DNA of 13,388 nucleotides from positions 1 through 13,388 of the forward strand of contig JAHQWX010000014.1 in assembly GCA_029856375.1 (NCBI GenBank), given 5' to 3'. A model generated the notes under the pieces. That model saw only the letters and a program-made list of their open reading frames with translations, was not told the DNA's origin and ran no database searches. Source of the stretch: Promethearchaeia archaeon. Lineage in GTDB: Archaea; Asgardarchaeota; Lokiarchaeia; Sigyniarchaeales; SOKP01. Of the stretch, positions 6,667 to 13,204 are shown in pieces. Each line of letters starts with the position of its first letter. Position 1 is the first letter of the stretch. The translations under genes were made by a program, and so were the position numbers.

Positions 6667-7605
6667 TTAAGAAACTAAATCAGGGTACAATTTCTGAAAC
6701 CATAAGTAAGCATGAGCCGATGGAAATATTCCTGCTTCAGTAATTAATCCATCAATGTACCTTCTACTTACTGTTTCAAATGCAGGGTTCACAATTTCTA
6801 AATTTTTAGGTGGCTCTTCCCAAATCTCGTTTGTATCTCTCATTTCAATTATTTCTAATATCCCGAAACTCGTTTCTGGATTATATTTTAACAGCGGTGT
6901 GGCTACATAAAATGGAACATGATTCTCTCGAGATACCAAGGCCAATAACCTTGAACCAATTTTGTTCAGAACAGTCCCCTCGCTTGTAATACTATCTGCT
7001 CCAACCAATATAATGTCAGCTTCAAAGTGATTCACGGCCCATCTCATAGCCGAATCAACGACATGAATAACTTTGATTCCAGCATCTAATAATTCTTTCG
7101 CTGTTTTTCTACCCTGCAATTTTGGCTGCGTTTCAGTATTGACAACTCTAAAGTTTTTCCCTTGATTTTTTGCCTCGATTAAAATTGCTGTAACTACCGA
7201 ACTATGACAATGAGTAAAAACTGTAAAGCCTTCAGGATCATCGTCAGGAAATCGATTTGCTCCAATTTTAGCAATTTTTGCTTTCGAATCCAACAACATT
7301 TTATGATACTCGTCCTTAAACTGCTGTACTTTTGAAGGAATTTCTGATATCGCTATTAATTCTAATTCCTTTTCTAATTTTTTCAAAATATAATTAAGAC
7401 CGTTCTTCATAGCTGGTTCCGTGGGTCTAGTTGCGAATAAAATATCTTTTCCTTTGTGTAATTTTTTTAATATCTTCTTCTTATCGTCTATTTCTAACCT
7501 TTGAGCGTAATCCGATAAAAAATCACAAGCAGATAAGCATACATCTGTTGCACCTTGAATTTCTAACGAGCTAATTCTCTCGGCGTCTTTCTTTAATTTG
7601 TCCAT
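6667..7605 (-). CDS. ribose-1,5-bisphosphate isomerase (eIF2B/MtnA-like fold)
   Basis: This 312-residue protein belongs to the eIF2B-alpha/MtnA/R15P-isomerase superfamily. The phosphate-site motif A-T-R-P-T-E-P (58-64) is of the isomerase type. The catalytic Cys and Asp established for the Thermococcus enzyme (Cys133, Asp202) correspond to C133 in FTHCHSS and D204 in VGADSITSEGTV. The length fits the archaeal enzyme (about 320 aa) better than MtnA. It converts alpha-D-ribose 1,5-bisphosphate, made by AMP phosphorylase, into ribulose 1,5-bisphosphate for RuBisCO. The RuBisCO gene lies tail to tail with it, 3 bp between stop codons. A strong GAGGAG ribosome binding site (7612-7617) sits 6 nt before the ATG, and a TATA-like element lies upstream, so it may be transcribed separately from the zinc-ribbon gene 88 nt upstream. 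Confidence 0.92.
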   Translation of the reverse strand: MDKLKKDAERISSLEIQGATDVCLSACDFLSDYAQRLEIDDKKKILKKLHKGKDILFATRPTEPAMKNGLNYILKKLEKELELIAISEIPSKVQQFKDEYHKMLLDSKAKIAKIGANRFPDDDPEGFTVFTHCHSSVVTAILIEAKNQGKNFRVVNTETQPKLQGRKTAKELLDAGIKVIHVVDSAMRWAVNHFEADIILVGADSITSEGTVLNKIGSRLLALVSRENHVPFYVATPLLKYNPETSFGILEIIEMRDTNEIWEEPPKNLEIVNPAFETVSRRYIDGLITEAGIFPSAHAYLWFQKLYPDLVS

Positions 7606-7654
7606 TTATATCTCCTCAAAACTACTTTTAAATTCAATACAATAACAATAAAAT

Positions 7655-7673
7655 GAGTATTTATATATATCTA
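7655..7673 (-). promoter_or_regulatory. candidate TATA-box promoter of the ribose-1,5-bisphosphate isomerase gene
   Basis: The minus strand reads GATATATATAAATACTC here, a good match to an archaeal TATA box. It is 50-68 nt upstream of the isomerase ATG, which would place transcription start near 7635 with a leader of about 30 nt holding the GAGGAG site. The 88-bp gap is the longest within the minus-strand block from uvrC to the isomerase, in keeping with a separate promoter. Confidence 0.45.
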
Positions 7674-7693
7674 TTATGAAAAACTCACCATCC

Positions 7694-7885
7694 CTAAGGC
7701 TGGTCGTTTGTCTTTTCTTCTCGCTGCTTTTTTAGCTCGTCCAGATCTAGTTCGATAAAAAATGGTCCGATATGACCGCATTCGTCACAAATGAATTTCC
7801 GAGGACCTAACCAACCAGCTATATTTGTCAAATACCGAACTCTATGTGAACGGCATTTGGGACACACTCTCACATTCTTAGGCAT
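7694..7885 (-). CDS. small zinc-ribbon protein
   Basis: This 63-residue protein has two CxxC knuckles, C8-P-K-C11 and C33-D-E-C36, with G-W-L-G-P-R-K between them and CGHIGP after the second. That is a complete single zinc ribbon, followed by a strand (FFIELD) and a charged C-terminal helix (LDELKKQREEKTND). Short archaeal zinc-ribbon proteins with this GWLGxxxFxCxxCGxxGP pattern are common, but I know of no assigned function; nucleic-acid or protein binding is the usual guess. The start lies 4 nt after the DUF362 stop. Its GTGAT ribosome binding site (7889-7893) contains that TGA stop, a layout typical of translational coupling. Confidence 0.8.
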   Translation of the reverse strand: MPKNVRVCPKCRSHRVRYLTNIAGWLGPRKFICDECGHIGPFFIELDLDELKKQREEKTNDQP

Positions 7886-7893
7886 TTAATCAC
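7886..7893 (-). promoter_or_regulatory. GTGAT ribosome binding site overlapping the DUF362 stop codon
   Basis: On the minus strand GTGAT (7889-7893) precedes the zinc-ribbon ATG by 3 nt and includes the TGA stop (7890-7892) of the DUF362 frame. This suggests that ribosomes ending on DUF362 restart on the zinc-ribbon gene. Confidence 0.5.
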
Positions 7894-8789
7894 TTATTAC
7901 TGAAGAATAATCGGTTTATTTCTGTAAATATAAGTTCGAAATGAGGGAAAACAAAGTATTGAAAGTTGTGGGGCACGAAATATTGCAAATATAGTGCGGG
8001 TTTCCAAAAACTTACATCCTTGGGATCGAGTACATTCTCGTGAAGTTCATCTAAAGTATCCTTATTAATTTCTGCGGAATCTGGATGCAATGTATAATTC
8101 AAATCGTTCCCTTGCGCATTAATCATCGCATATTTTACCAAGCTATATGGATATCCTAAAATTTCTGAGCCAAGTTTATCCGCTCGAATCATGTCTTGCG
8201 CCATAATTAGTCTGTTAAAAGGGCGAGTACGAAGAAAGTGAGGGCCTAAACCAATCCCAATCTCTTGACAACCCAAGATACAAATATCAGGAGACATTAA
8301 TCTTGCAGCAGCGGCGACGGCCTTATCAATTCTGTCGTACTTTCTATGAAAAATGCTTTTTTTCCTTTCCCAAATCGCACCGTACATGTTCTTCTGGGTT
8401 AATGTTACTCCACACTCCCAGTGATCTTTAGGGGGAGCGAAGCTAATAATTTTTACATTAGGTTTAAACAATACGCTTGATAAAAGTAAGGGGACATCTA
8501 ATCCTATACATTTAAATTTTATTGGCTCAACCATTGAGAGGTTTACGAATTTCGTGTTATTTCGCCTTAGCATTTCGTCATATTCTCTTCGCTGCAACAT
8601 CTTATCGTGCATTTGGTGCGCTCTCATGTTTGCTTCGCATACAAACGGTTTTGCGCCCAATTTCTTTACTGCCTTGATAATAGCTTCGCAAATCAAAGGA
8701 TCGCTGTAACTTGTTGGGATCTCGTGGATTATGGTCGCAACGCTAATTGCGTTTAAAAGCGATTCACGCTCGGCGATTTCCACCACCAA
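7890..8789 (-). CDS. DUF362 domain protein, main (C-terminal) part of a frame-interrupted gene
   Basis: This frame encodes most of a DUF362 protein: IPTSYSDPLICEAIIKAVKK near the N-terminal end, then GAKPFVCEANMRAH, the APPKDHWECGVTLTQKNMYG block that matches the family's 'PK.H....T...KN..G' signature, and ICILGCQEIGIGLGPH. DUF362 proteins often associate with Fe-S chemistry but lack an agreed function; no ferredoxin CxxCxxC cluster is present here. The family's N-terminal strand motif (VAIKINLGG) is missing from this frame and is instead encoded at the end of the preceding, overlapping frame at 8764-9021. The only start for this frame on its own is a TTG at 8787-8789 without a ribosome binding site. 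I conclude that the two frames are one gene, about 376 residues if joined by a +1 shift. Sequencing error, mutation and programmed frameshift all remain possible. Confidence 0.82.
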   Translation of the reverse strand: MVVEIAERESLLNAISVATIIHEIPTSYSDPLICEAIIKAVKKLGAKPFVCEANMRAHQMHDKMLQRREYDEMLRRNNTKFVNLSMVEPIKFKCIGLDVPLLLSSVLFKPNVKIISFAPPKDHWECGVTLTQKNMYGAIWERKKSIFHRKYDRIDKAVAAAARLMSPDICILGCQEIGIGLGPHFLRTRPFNRLIMAQDMIRADKLGSEILGYPYSLVKYAMINAQGNDLNYTLHPDSAEINKDTLDELHENVLDPKDVSFWKPALYLQYFVPHNFQYFVFPHFELIFTEINRLFFSNK

Positions 8790-9021
8790 GATTTATCTTG
8801 ATGGCTACTAGATCCCCTGATTGTATAACTTCTTCAGCGTTTATCCTATGGAATCCTTCCAAAACGGATTTTTCGATGTTATTGCTAATATCTTGAATGA
8901 GAACTGTATCGTTATCTTTTAATACCTTGTGTTCCTTTTCAATTCCGAAATATTTCCCGTCTTTCTTTTCTATTTTGTATCTATCAGTTTCGTGGTTTAT
9001 CAAGAGTATAGAACCTCTCAA
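8764..9021 (-). CDS. DUF362 domain protein, N-terminal part of the frame-interrupted gene
   Basis: This 85-residue frame ends in GDLVAIKINLGGG followed by a frame-specific NRRA tail and a TGA. The VAIKINLGGG segment is the first core strand and glycine loop of DUF362 proteins, which normally continues directly into the PTSYSDP segment now found one frame over. The start is a TTG at 9019-9021, 10 nt after the uvrC stop. A second TTG at 9001-9003 has AGAGG about 10 nt before it and could be the real start. No ATG is available in frame. The region of overlap with the downstream frame is short (8764-8789), and the last two codons are GCG-TGA. As a stand-alone 85-residue protein it would be an incomplete fold, so I read it as the 5' part of one gene. 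Confidence 0.7.
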   Translation of the reverse strand: MRGSILLINHETDRYKIEKKDGKYFGIEKEHKVLKDNDTVLIQDISNNIEKSVLEGFHRINAEEVIQSGDLVAIKINLGGGNRRA

Positions 9022-9031
9022 TTGTTATTTA

Positions 9032-10870
9032 TTAATTATTATTAAGAAACTCTATAATTACTTTTGCTAATTTCTCACCAACAACTGTTGAAATTTCGTT
9101 TAAATTAGCTTTTTTAATACCGTTAACGCTCCCAAATATCTCCAATAGCTTAGACCTTCTAGACGGTCCAATTCCGGGAATATCGTCCAACAGCGATTTT
9201 TTAACTCGTTTTTCTCTTAATTTCCTATGCAACCTCAAGCCGAACCGATGCGCCTCGTCCCTAATTCTTTGTAGTAATTGAAGACCAAGTGAATCATTGG
9301 GTAAAATTATTGGATGTATTCTTCCGGGTACATAGATTTCTTCGAATTTCTTTGCTAATCCGATTATAGGTATGTTTTCAATTCCCAAATCCTCCAACAC
9401 TGAAAATGCGCCGTTCAACTGACCTTTCCCACCATCAATTAAAATCAAATCTGGTAAGGTAGTCCCTCTTTCAATTAACGACTTGTAGCGCCGATATACA
9501 ACTTCCTTCATCATACCTACATCGTCGGGAGTAGTTTTTAATTTTATTTTGTAGTGCCGGTAATATTTTTTAAAAGGCATGCCTTCGAGAAAGGAAACCA
9601 TTGCACCCGTTGGATCGGTTCCTTGGATATTAGAGATATCAAATCCCTCAATTATTCGCGGGGATGCAGGGAGTTCTAAAACATCTTCTAATTCTTTTAG
9701 TGCTTTTTTAATATTATCAGGGCTTGTTTGTTCAAGTTCTTGTCTGACTTTTTCTTGTTCAGTAATTGTACTTGCGTTATTATTTGCAATTTTTAGAAAA
9801 CCTTCTTCGTAATAATTTTCGGGGGTTTTAAAATTCACTTCCCTCTTTATCAAATCACTTAAAACTTCTCTAATTACTGTACATTCCTCAAGAATTTCGC
9901 CTAAAATAATCTCGTCGGGTATGTTTGCAGTTAAATTTAGATAATATTGTTCCATAAAAATGGGAATTAAATTGTTTTCTACAATAATTTTTTCTTTTAA
10001 ATCATATAAGAAGGGTCTTTTTCCCGTAATCCTCCCTTCTCTTATGAATAAAACTAAAATGGTTGCGTACTCTTCGCCTTTATAATGTCCGATAACGTCT
10101 TGATTTTTCTCGTACGCTGAAATAATTGTATGTTTTGTGGTTGCCCCACTCAAATCCTCTAATCTGTCTCGCCATTTCGCAGCAGTTTCAAATTTTAAAT
10201 CAGATGCAGCCTTATCCATCTTTTCTTTAAGTATTTTCTCTAACTCTTCCGTTTCTCCTCGAAGAAATAATTCGATCTGTTTTACATTTTGTAAATAGTC
10301 CTTGGGATTTATTTTACCCATGCAAGGGCCGGGACACAATTTTATCTGATAATACATGCACGGTCTTTTCTGTTTTTCTTTAACAGGTCTTTTACAAGTA
10401 CAAAAAGGGATGGTTTTTCGTATAAATCTTAAAATCCTCCTGAGTTCCTTTTTATTTGTGTAGGGGCCCAGAAATGCGTTTTTTTGGTTGTACTTCTCTG
10501 GTCCTCTAATTATCTTTAATCGAGGGTATTTTTCTGAATATGTGATCATTAAAAATGGATAGGTCGCGTCGTCTCGGTATCTAACATTGTATTTTGGCAA
10601 ATGTTTCTTAATTTGAATATTCTCTAAGATAAAGGCTTCTTTTTCGTTATCAACAACTATATAATCGATATTTTTAGTATGTTTAACCAAATCTTGAATT
10701 TTTTCACCTACATAAGGTACTTGGTAAGTTGTTTTTTGAAAATATTGAGCTACCCGTTTATTTAAATCGATCGCTTTCCCAATATAAATTATTTCGTCCT
10801 TTTCATCTTTAAATAAATACACACCCGGTTTATGCGGGAGGCTTTTTCGCTGAACTTCTAAATCGACCAT
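9032..10870 (-). CDS. uvrC: excinuclease ABC subunit C (UvrC)
   Basis: This 612-residue protein is a full-length UvrC, the dual-incision nuclease of bacterial-type nucleotide excision repair, recruited by UvrA and UvrB. An N-terminal GIY-YIG domain has PGVYLF (15-20) and IYIGKA (28-33), and makes the 3' cut. A four-Cys cluster at C159, C171, C179 and C183 has the spacing (12, 8, 4) of the Fe-S ligands of E. coli UvrC. A UVR domain lies at about 208-240. The C-terminal RNase H-like nuclease has D411 (GFDISNIQG), D479 (ILIDGGKGQ) and H541 (RDEAHRFG). A final helix-hairpin-helix (IPGIGPSRRSKLL) ends it. UvrABC in archaea is considered acquired from bacteria; uvrA and uvrB are not in this window. 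DUF362 starts 10 nt downstream. AGGT 6 nt before the ATG is a weak ribosome binding site. Confidence 0.96.
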   Translation of the reverse strand: MVDLEVQRKSLPHKPGVYLFKDEKDEIIYIGKAIDLNKRVAQYFQKTTYQVPYVGEKIQDLVKHTKNIDYIVVDNEKEAFILENIQIKKHLPKYNVRYRDDATYPFLMITYSEKYPRLKIIRGPEKYNQKNAFLGPYTNKKELRRILRFIRKTIPFCTCKRPVKEKQKRPCMYYQIKLCPGPCMGKINPKDYLQNVKQIELFLRGETEELEKILKEKMDKAASDLKFETAAKWRDRLEDLSGATTKHTIISAYEKNQDVIGHYKGEEYATILVLFIREGRITGKRPFLYDLKEKIIVENNLIPIFMEQYYLNLTANIPDEIILGEILEECTVIREVLSDLIKREVNFKTPENYYEEGFLKIANNNASTITEQEKVRQELEQTSPDNIKKALKELEDVLELPASPRIIEGFDISNIQGTDPTGAMVSFLEGMPFKKYYRHYKIKLKTTPDDVGMMKEVVYRRYKSLIERGTTLPDLILIDGGKGQLNGAFSVLEDLGIENIPIIGLAKKFEEIYVPGRIHPIILPNDSLGLQLLQRIRDEAHRFGLRLHRKLREKRVKKSLLDDIPGIGPSRRSKLLEIFGSVNGIKKANLNEISTVVGEKLAKVIIEFLNNN

Positions 10871-10897
10871 AAAGACCTAAAGAATATAAATCACTGT

Positions 10898-10912
10898 TGA
10901 TATTTAAAGCAA
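10898..10912 (-). promoter_or_regulatory. candidate TATA box of the uvrC operon
   Basis: The minus strand reads GCTTTAAATATCAAC here, a good archaeal TATA-like core (CTTTAAATAT) about 30 nt before the uvrC ATG. Transcription start would fall close to 10878, giving a leader of only a few nucleotides. Confidence 0.45.
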
Positions 10913-10951
10913 TTCACTTAGTAAAATAACATTGTAAGAAATGTTTTTATT

Positions 10952-10968
10952 ATAAATGAGTTTTAATC
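10952..10968 (+). promoter_or_regulatory. upstream element copy 1 (flavodoxin gene promoter)
   Basis: ATAAATGAGTTTTAATC lies 27 nt before the flavodoxin ATG. A near-identical element (15 of 17 bases) sits at the same distance before the next gene (11512-11528). The ATAAAT or TTTTAA part could be the TATA box, which would mean a short or absent leader. Confidence 0.45.
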
Positions 10969-10986
10969 TCTATAAATAAAAAAAAT

Positions 10987-10991
10987 GTGAT
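10987..10991 (+). promoter_or_regulatory. GTGAT ribosome binding site deciding the flavodoxin start
   Basis: GTGAT, part of a longer GTGATC match to the archaeal Shine-Dalgarno consensus, lies 4 nt before the ATG at 10996. The GTG of this site is in frame and could be mistaken for a start codon three codons upstream. Confidence 0.55.
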
Positions 10992-10995
10992 CTCT

Positions 10996-11502
10996 ATGAA
11001 AATATTAGTTGCGTACTATTCAAATACTGGTAATACAGAAAGAGTAGCAAAAGCGATCGCTGATGCGTTAGCTAGTGAAGAATTAGAATTACTACTTGTG
11101 AAAGATGTCAATCCAAGTACCCTAGGTTCCTACGATCTCGTAATATTAGGATCGGGGATTTACGCGAGTAAGGTGCATGTTTCAATTACTAAAATGATGA
11201 AAGCAGTGGAGAGTTTTCCACCGAAATTCGCCTTTTTTTGTACCCATGCGAGTGATAACATGTATCAAGATGGGTTTAAAGCTGTAATGAGGGTGATTAA
11301 AAAAACAGACTCGTCGATAGTAGGAGAATTTGACTGCATGGGAGAAAATCTAGGTATGCCCAAGGAACAACAACTAAAAATGTTGGAAGGCTTACCTCCT
11401 GAACAAAGAAAAAAGGCGGAAGATCATCAAAAAAAGCTTAAAGGGCGCCCGAACGAGGAGGATTTAGAAAACGCGAAAAAATTTGCGAGAACTCTAATTT
11501 AA
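10996..11502 (+). CDS. flavodoxin-family FMN-binding protein
   Basis: From the ATG at 10996 this encodes 168 residues. The N-terminal MKILVAYYSNTGNTERVAKA holds the FMN phosphate loop (Y8-S-N-T-G-N-T-E15), the hallmark of flavodoxins. SYDLVILGSGIYAS and a FFCTHAS strand follow the expected beta-alpha pattern and cradle the flavin ring. The C-terminal third has a charged, helix-rich insert (PKEQQLKMLEGLPPEQRKKA) seen in some flavodoxin-like reductases of archaea and anaerobic bacteria. I reject the in-frame GTG at 10987 because it belongs to the ribosome binding site and because flavodoxins normally start directly with this strand. It likely carries one or two electrons as a soluble cytosolic protein; its partner is unknown. 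The next gene follows after 51 nt with its own promoter-like element. Confidence 0.88.
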   Translation: MKILVAYYSNTGNTERVAKAIADALASEELELLLVKDVNPSTLGSYDLVILGSGIYASKVHVSITKMMKAVESFPPKFAFFCTHASDNMYQDGFKAVMRVIKKTDSSIVGEFDCMGENLGMPKEQQLKMLEGLPPEQRKKAEDHQKKLKGRPNEEDLENAKKFARTLI

Positions 11503-11511
11503 AATATTTTC

Positions 11512-11528
11512 ATAAATAAGTTTTAACC
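11512..11528 (+). promoter_or_regulatory. upstream element copy 2 (NagA-like gene promoter)
   Basis: ATAAATAAGTTTTAACC differs from the element before the flavodoxin gene at two positions only. It lies 25 nt before the ATG at 11554. The repeated sequence at matching distance suggests a shared promoter or regulator site. Confidence 0.45.
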
Positions 11529-11553
11529 ATCTTTTAGTTTCAATTTGAGAGTT

Positions 11554-12534
11554 ATGATCCCGGGATGGATTGATCTTCAAGTAAATGGTTATAAAGGAGT
11601 CAATTTCTCTGATATTAATCTTTGCATTGAAGACATTGAATTTGTTAGTAAAGAATTATTCAAACAAGGGACAATTGGATATTGCCCAACAATAATTACT
11701 TCACCTCTGGAAGTATATAAGCACAATCTCCCCCTAATTTCCCAAGCATGTCATTCAAAGAAGGGTGCTCAGATATTGGGAATACATTTAGAAGGACCTT
11801 TCATCAATCCCGAATCTGGACCAAGAGGTATACACCCTCCTAAATATATAATATCACCTTCGATCGAGCTCTTCGAAGAATTTCGCATTTGGGCCAATAA
11901 TAAATTGTCTATTTTGACGCTCGACCCAGAGCGTAAAGGCGTAATATCATTGATCAAACACATAATTAATACGAGTAAAACGGTGGTTTCGATTGGTCAT
12001 CATATGGCTGGAAAGGAAATAATTCAAAAATCTGTAGAGGCAGGAGTTCGGGCAGCAACACATGTCGGTAATGGACTCGCAGATATGATCCATCGACATA
12101 GTAATCCTCTGTGGCCTATTTTAGCAGAAGATAGATTGACAGGTTTATTTATCACAGATGGTTTCCACATACCTAAGGAAATGATAAAAGTCTGCCTTCG
12201 GGCAAAGGGTGTATCCAGATTTATCGTGACAAGCGATGTTGTTCATTTGGCTGGTATGAGACCAGGAAGTTATGTTATTAGTGATTTGCCAGTAATCCTA
12301 GAACCAAATGGTTTTTTACACCGAGAAGAGAATAGATTACCTGCTGGCTCGGTTTCAACAATGATGGAATGCATGAATTTCTTGGCGTCTCTTGGGGTGC
12401 TCAATGAAAAGGAGTTATCGAAAATTGGACATGAAAATCCATTAAATCTACTTGGAAAAAAAATTGACCCGGATCGTTCAAATAAATCTATTAATGTAGA
12501 ATTTAATAGAAAACAATTTACCTTGAGAAATTGA
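11554..12534 (+). CDS. NagA-like amidohydrolase (N-acetylglucosamine-6-phosphate deacetylase family), short form
   Basis: From the ATG at 11554 this encodes 326 residues. It follows the NagA barrel: PGWIDLQVNG (3-11, with Q9 and N11 where NagA has QxN instead of HxH), IHLEGPFIN with metal ligand E80, IGHHMAG with H149, ATHVGNGL with H170, ITDGFHIP (200-207), and TSDVVHLAG with D228 at the catalytic Asp position. E. coli NagA has about 380 residues. This protein begins right at the first barrel strand and lacks the roughly 50-residue N-terminal beta-sandwich strand set and part of its C-terminal partner. The 51-nt upstream gap has an in-frame TAA and cannot encode them. A TTG at 11545 is an alternative start. 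THVGNGL departs from the usual THLFNAM and GHHMA from GHTxA, so the substrate may not be GlcNAc-6-phosphate. Confidence 0.82.
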   Translation: MIPGWIDLQVNGYKGVNFSDINLCIEDIEFVSKELFKQGTIGYCPTIITSPLEVYKHNLPLISQACHSKKGAQILGIHLEGPFINPESGPRGIHPPKYIISPSIELFEEFRIWANNKLSILTLDPERKGVISLIKHIINTSKTVVSIGHHMAGKEIIQKSVEAGVRAATHVGNGLADMIHRHSNPLWPILAEDRLTGLFITDGFHIPKEMIKVCLRAKGVSRFIVTSDVVHLAGMRPGSYVISDLPVILEPNGFLHREENRLPAGSVSTMMECMNFLASLGVLNEKELSKIGHENPLNLLGKKIDPDRSNKSINVEFNRKQFTLRN

Positions 12535-12556
12535 TTTTTTCTAATTTTGTCCTTCT
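12535..12556 (+). terminator. T-rich terminator candidate after the NagA-like gene
   Basis: A run of six T directly after the TGA stop, then CTAATTTTG and further T-rich sequence, matches the oligo-T termination signals of archaeal RNA polymerase. The two flanking genes converge here. Confidence 0.4.
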
Positions 12557-12580
12557 TAATCTTTTAAGTGAAGTGTTTTT

Positions 12581-13195
12581 CTAATTTCCAATAGGTGTAG
12601 GAATACTTTTTGTTCCGATTTTGGTATTTAATTTTAAAGCAATAAAGTAAAAAACAATTGGTGCAGCTAACCAGATCAACTGGGGTAATAGCGTGATATT
12701 TTTGTTGTTGAATTGAAACAATGCCATGTTATACCATACGCCAGGACCTATATAAAATTCCCAACCTTCTGAAAAGGTACTAGTTAACTCGACAATCAAC
12801 TCAGAAATCTGCCCAACAAGAATTAAAACTCCTAGTTCTTTCCACTTAAATCCTTCGAAACAAGGTTTTTTGCACAAAAGATGTACGAATAAAACGCAGA
12901 GAAGAAATAGACCGCCGTCCCAGAGGCTATGGGTCGTAACAATGACAAAAACCGCTAATGGTCCTTGTATGGGAGTCGGTATTATAAAAATAGACGCAGG
13001 ATATGGATATCCACAGCAGATATGCAATTCGTTTGCAATAGACAATGGAAGCTCCCACAATATCCCGAGACCAAATCCAATCCAATATAAATACCAATAA
13101 TACTTGCTTAGGTATTCCTTTTTATATAGGATTAACACTATTCCACAAATTATAACGCCCATTAACCAGATAAAGATGTAAAAGCAACCTTCCAT
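12581..13195 (-). CDS. multipass membrane protein, unknown function
   Basis: This 204-residue protein is strongly hydrophobic. Likely transmembrane helices lie at about residues 5-24, 34-52, 72-88, 94-108, 119-137 and 169-188. Between them are a Cys/Pro-rich loop (HICCGYPYPAS, 58-68), a PTPIQGP turn (73-79), a polar H-S-L-W-D-G-G segment (89-95) and acidic E-L-I-V-E (132-136) within a helix. His, Asp and Glu in or near membrane segments could bind a metal or act catalytically, but I do not recognise a family. It begins 9 nt after the stop of an unidentified gene that enters from the right edge, so they are probably co-transcribed. No strong ribosome binding site is visible. Confidence 0.7.
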   Translation of the reverse strand: MEGCFYIFIWLMGVIICGIVLILYKKEYLSKYYWYLYWIGFGLGILWELPLSIANELHICCGYPYPASIFIIPTPIQGPLAVFVIVTTHSLWDGGLFLLCVLFVHLLCKKPCFEGFKWKELGVLILVGQISELIVELTSTFSEGWEFYIGPGVWYNMALFQFNNKNITLLPQLIWLAAPIVFYFIALKLNTKIGTKSIPTPIGN

Positions 13196-13204
13196 AAATC
13201 TCGC

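Noticed and set aside
6667..7605. Assignment as methylthioribose-1-phosphate isomerase (MtnA) or eIF2B alpha
   Set aside because: The RPTEP motif, the Cys133/Asp204 pattern and the RuBisCO neighbour fit ribose-1,5-bisphosphate isomerase better.
7655..7673. AT-alternating stretch as a replication origin or repeat
   Set aside because: It is one short TATA-like run with no repeated boxes and no orc1/cdc6 gene nearby.
9579..9812. Plus-strand open frame inside uvrC
   Set aside because: It lies opposite the conserved nuclease domain of UvrC and reads as low-complexity Ser-rich sequence.
11545..11553. TTG start for the NagA-like protein
   Set aside because: The ATG at 11554 directly precedes the conserved IPGWIDLQVNG; the TTG adds only three unconserved residues. 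It cannot be fully excluded.
12870..13100. Plus-strand open frame inside the membrane protein gene
   Set aside because: The opposite strand encodes a coherent multi-helix membrane protein; this frame has no domain or start signal.
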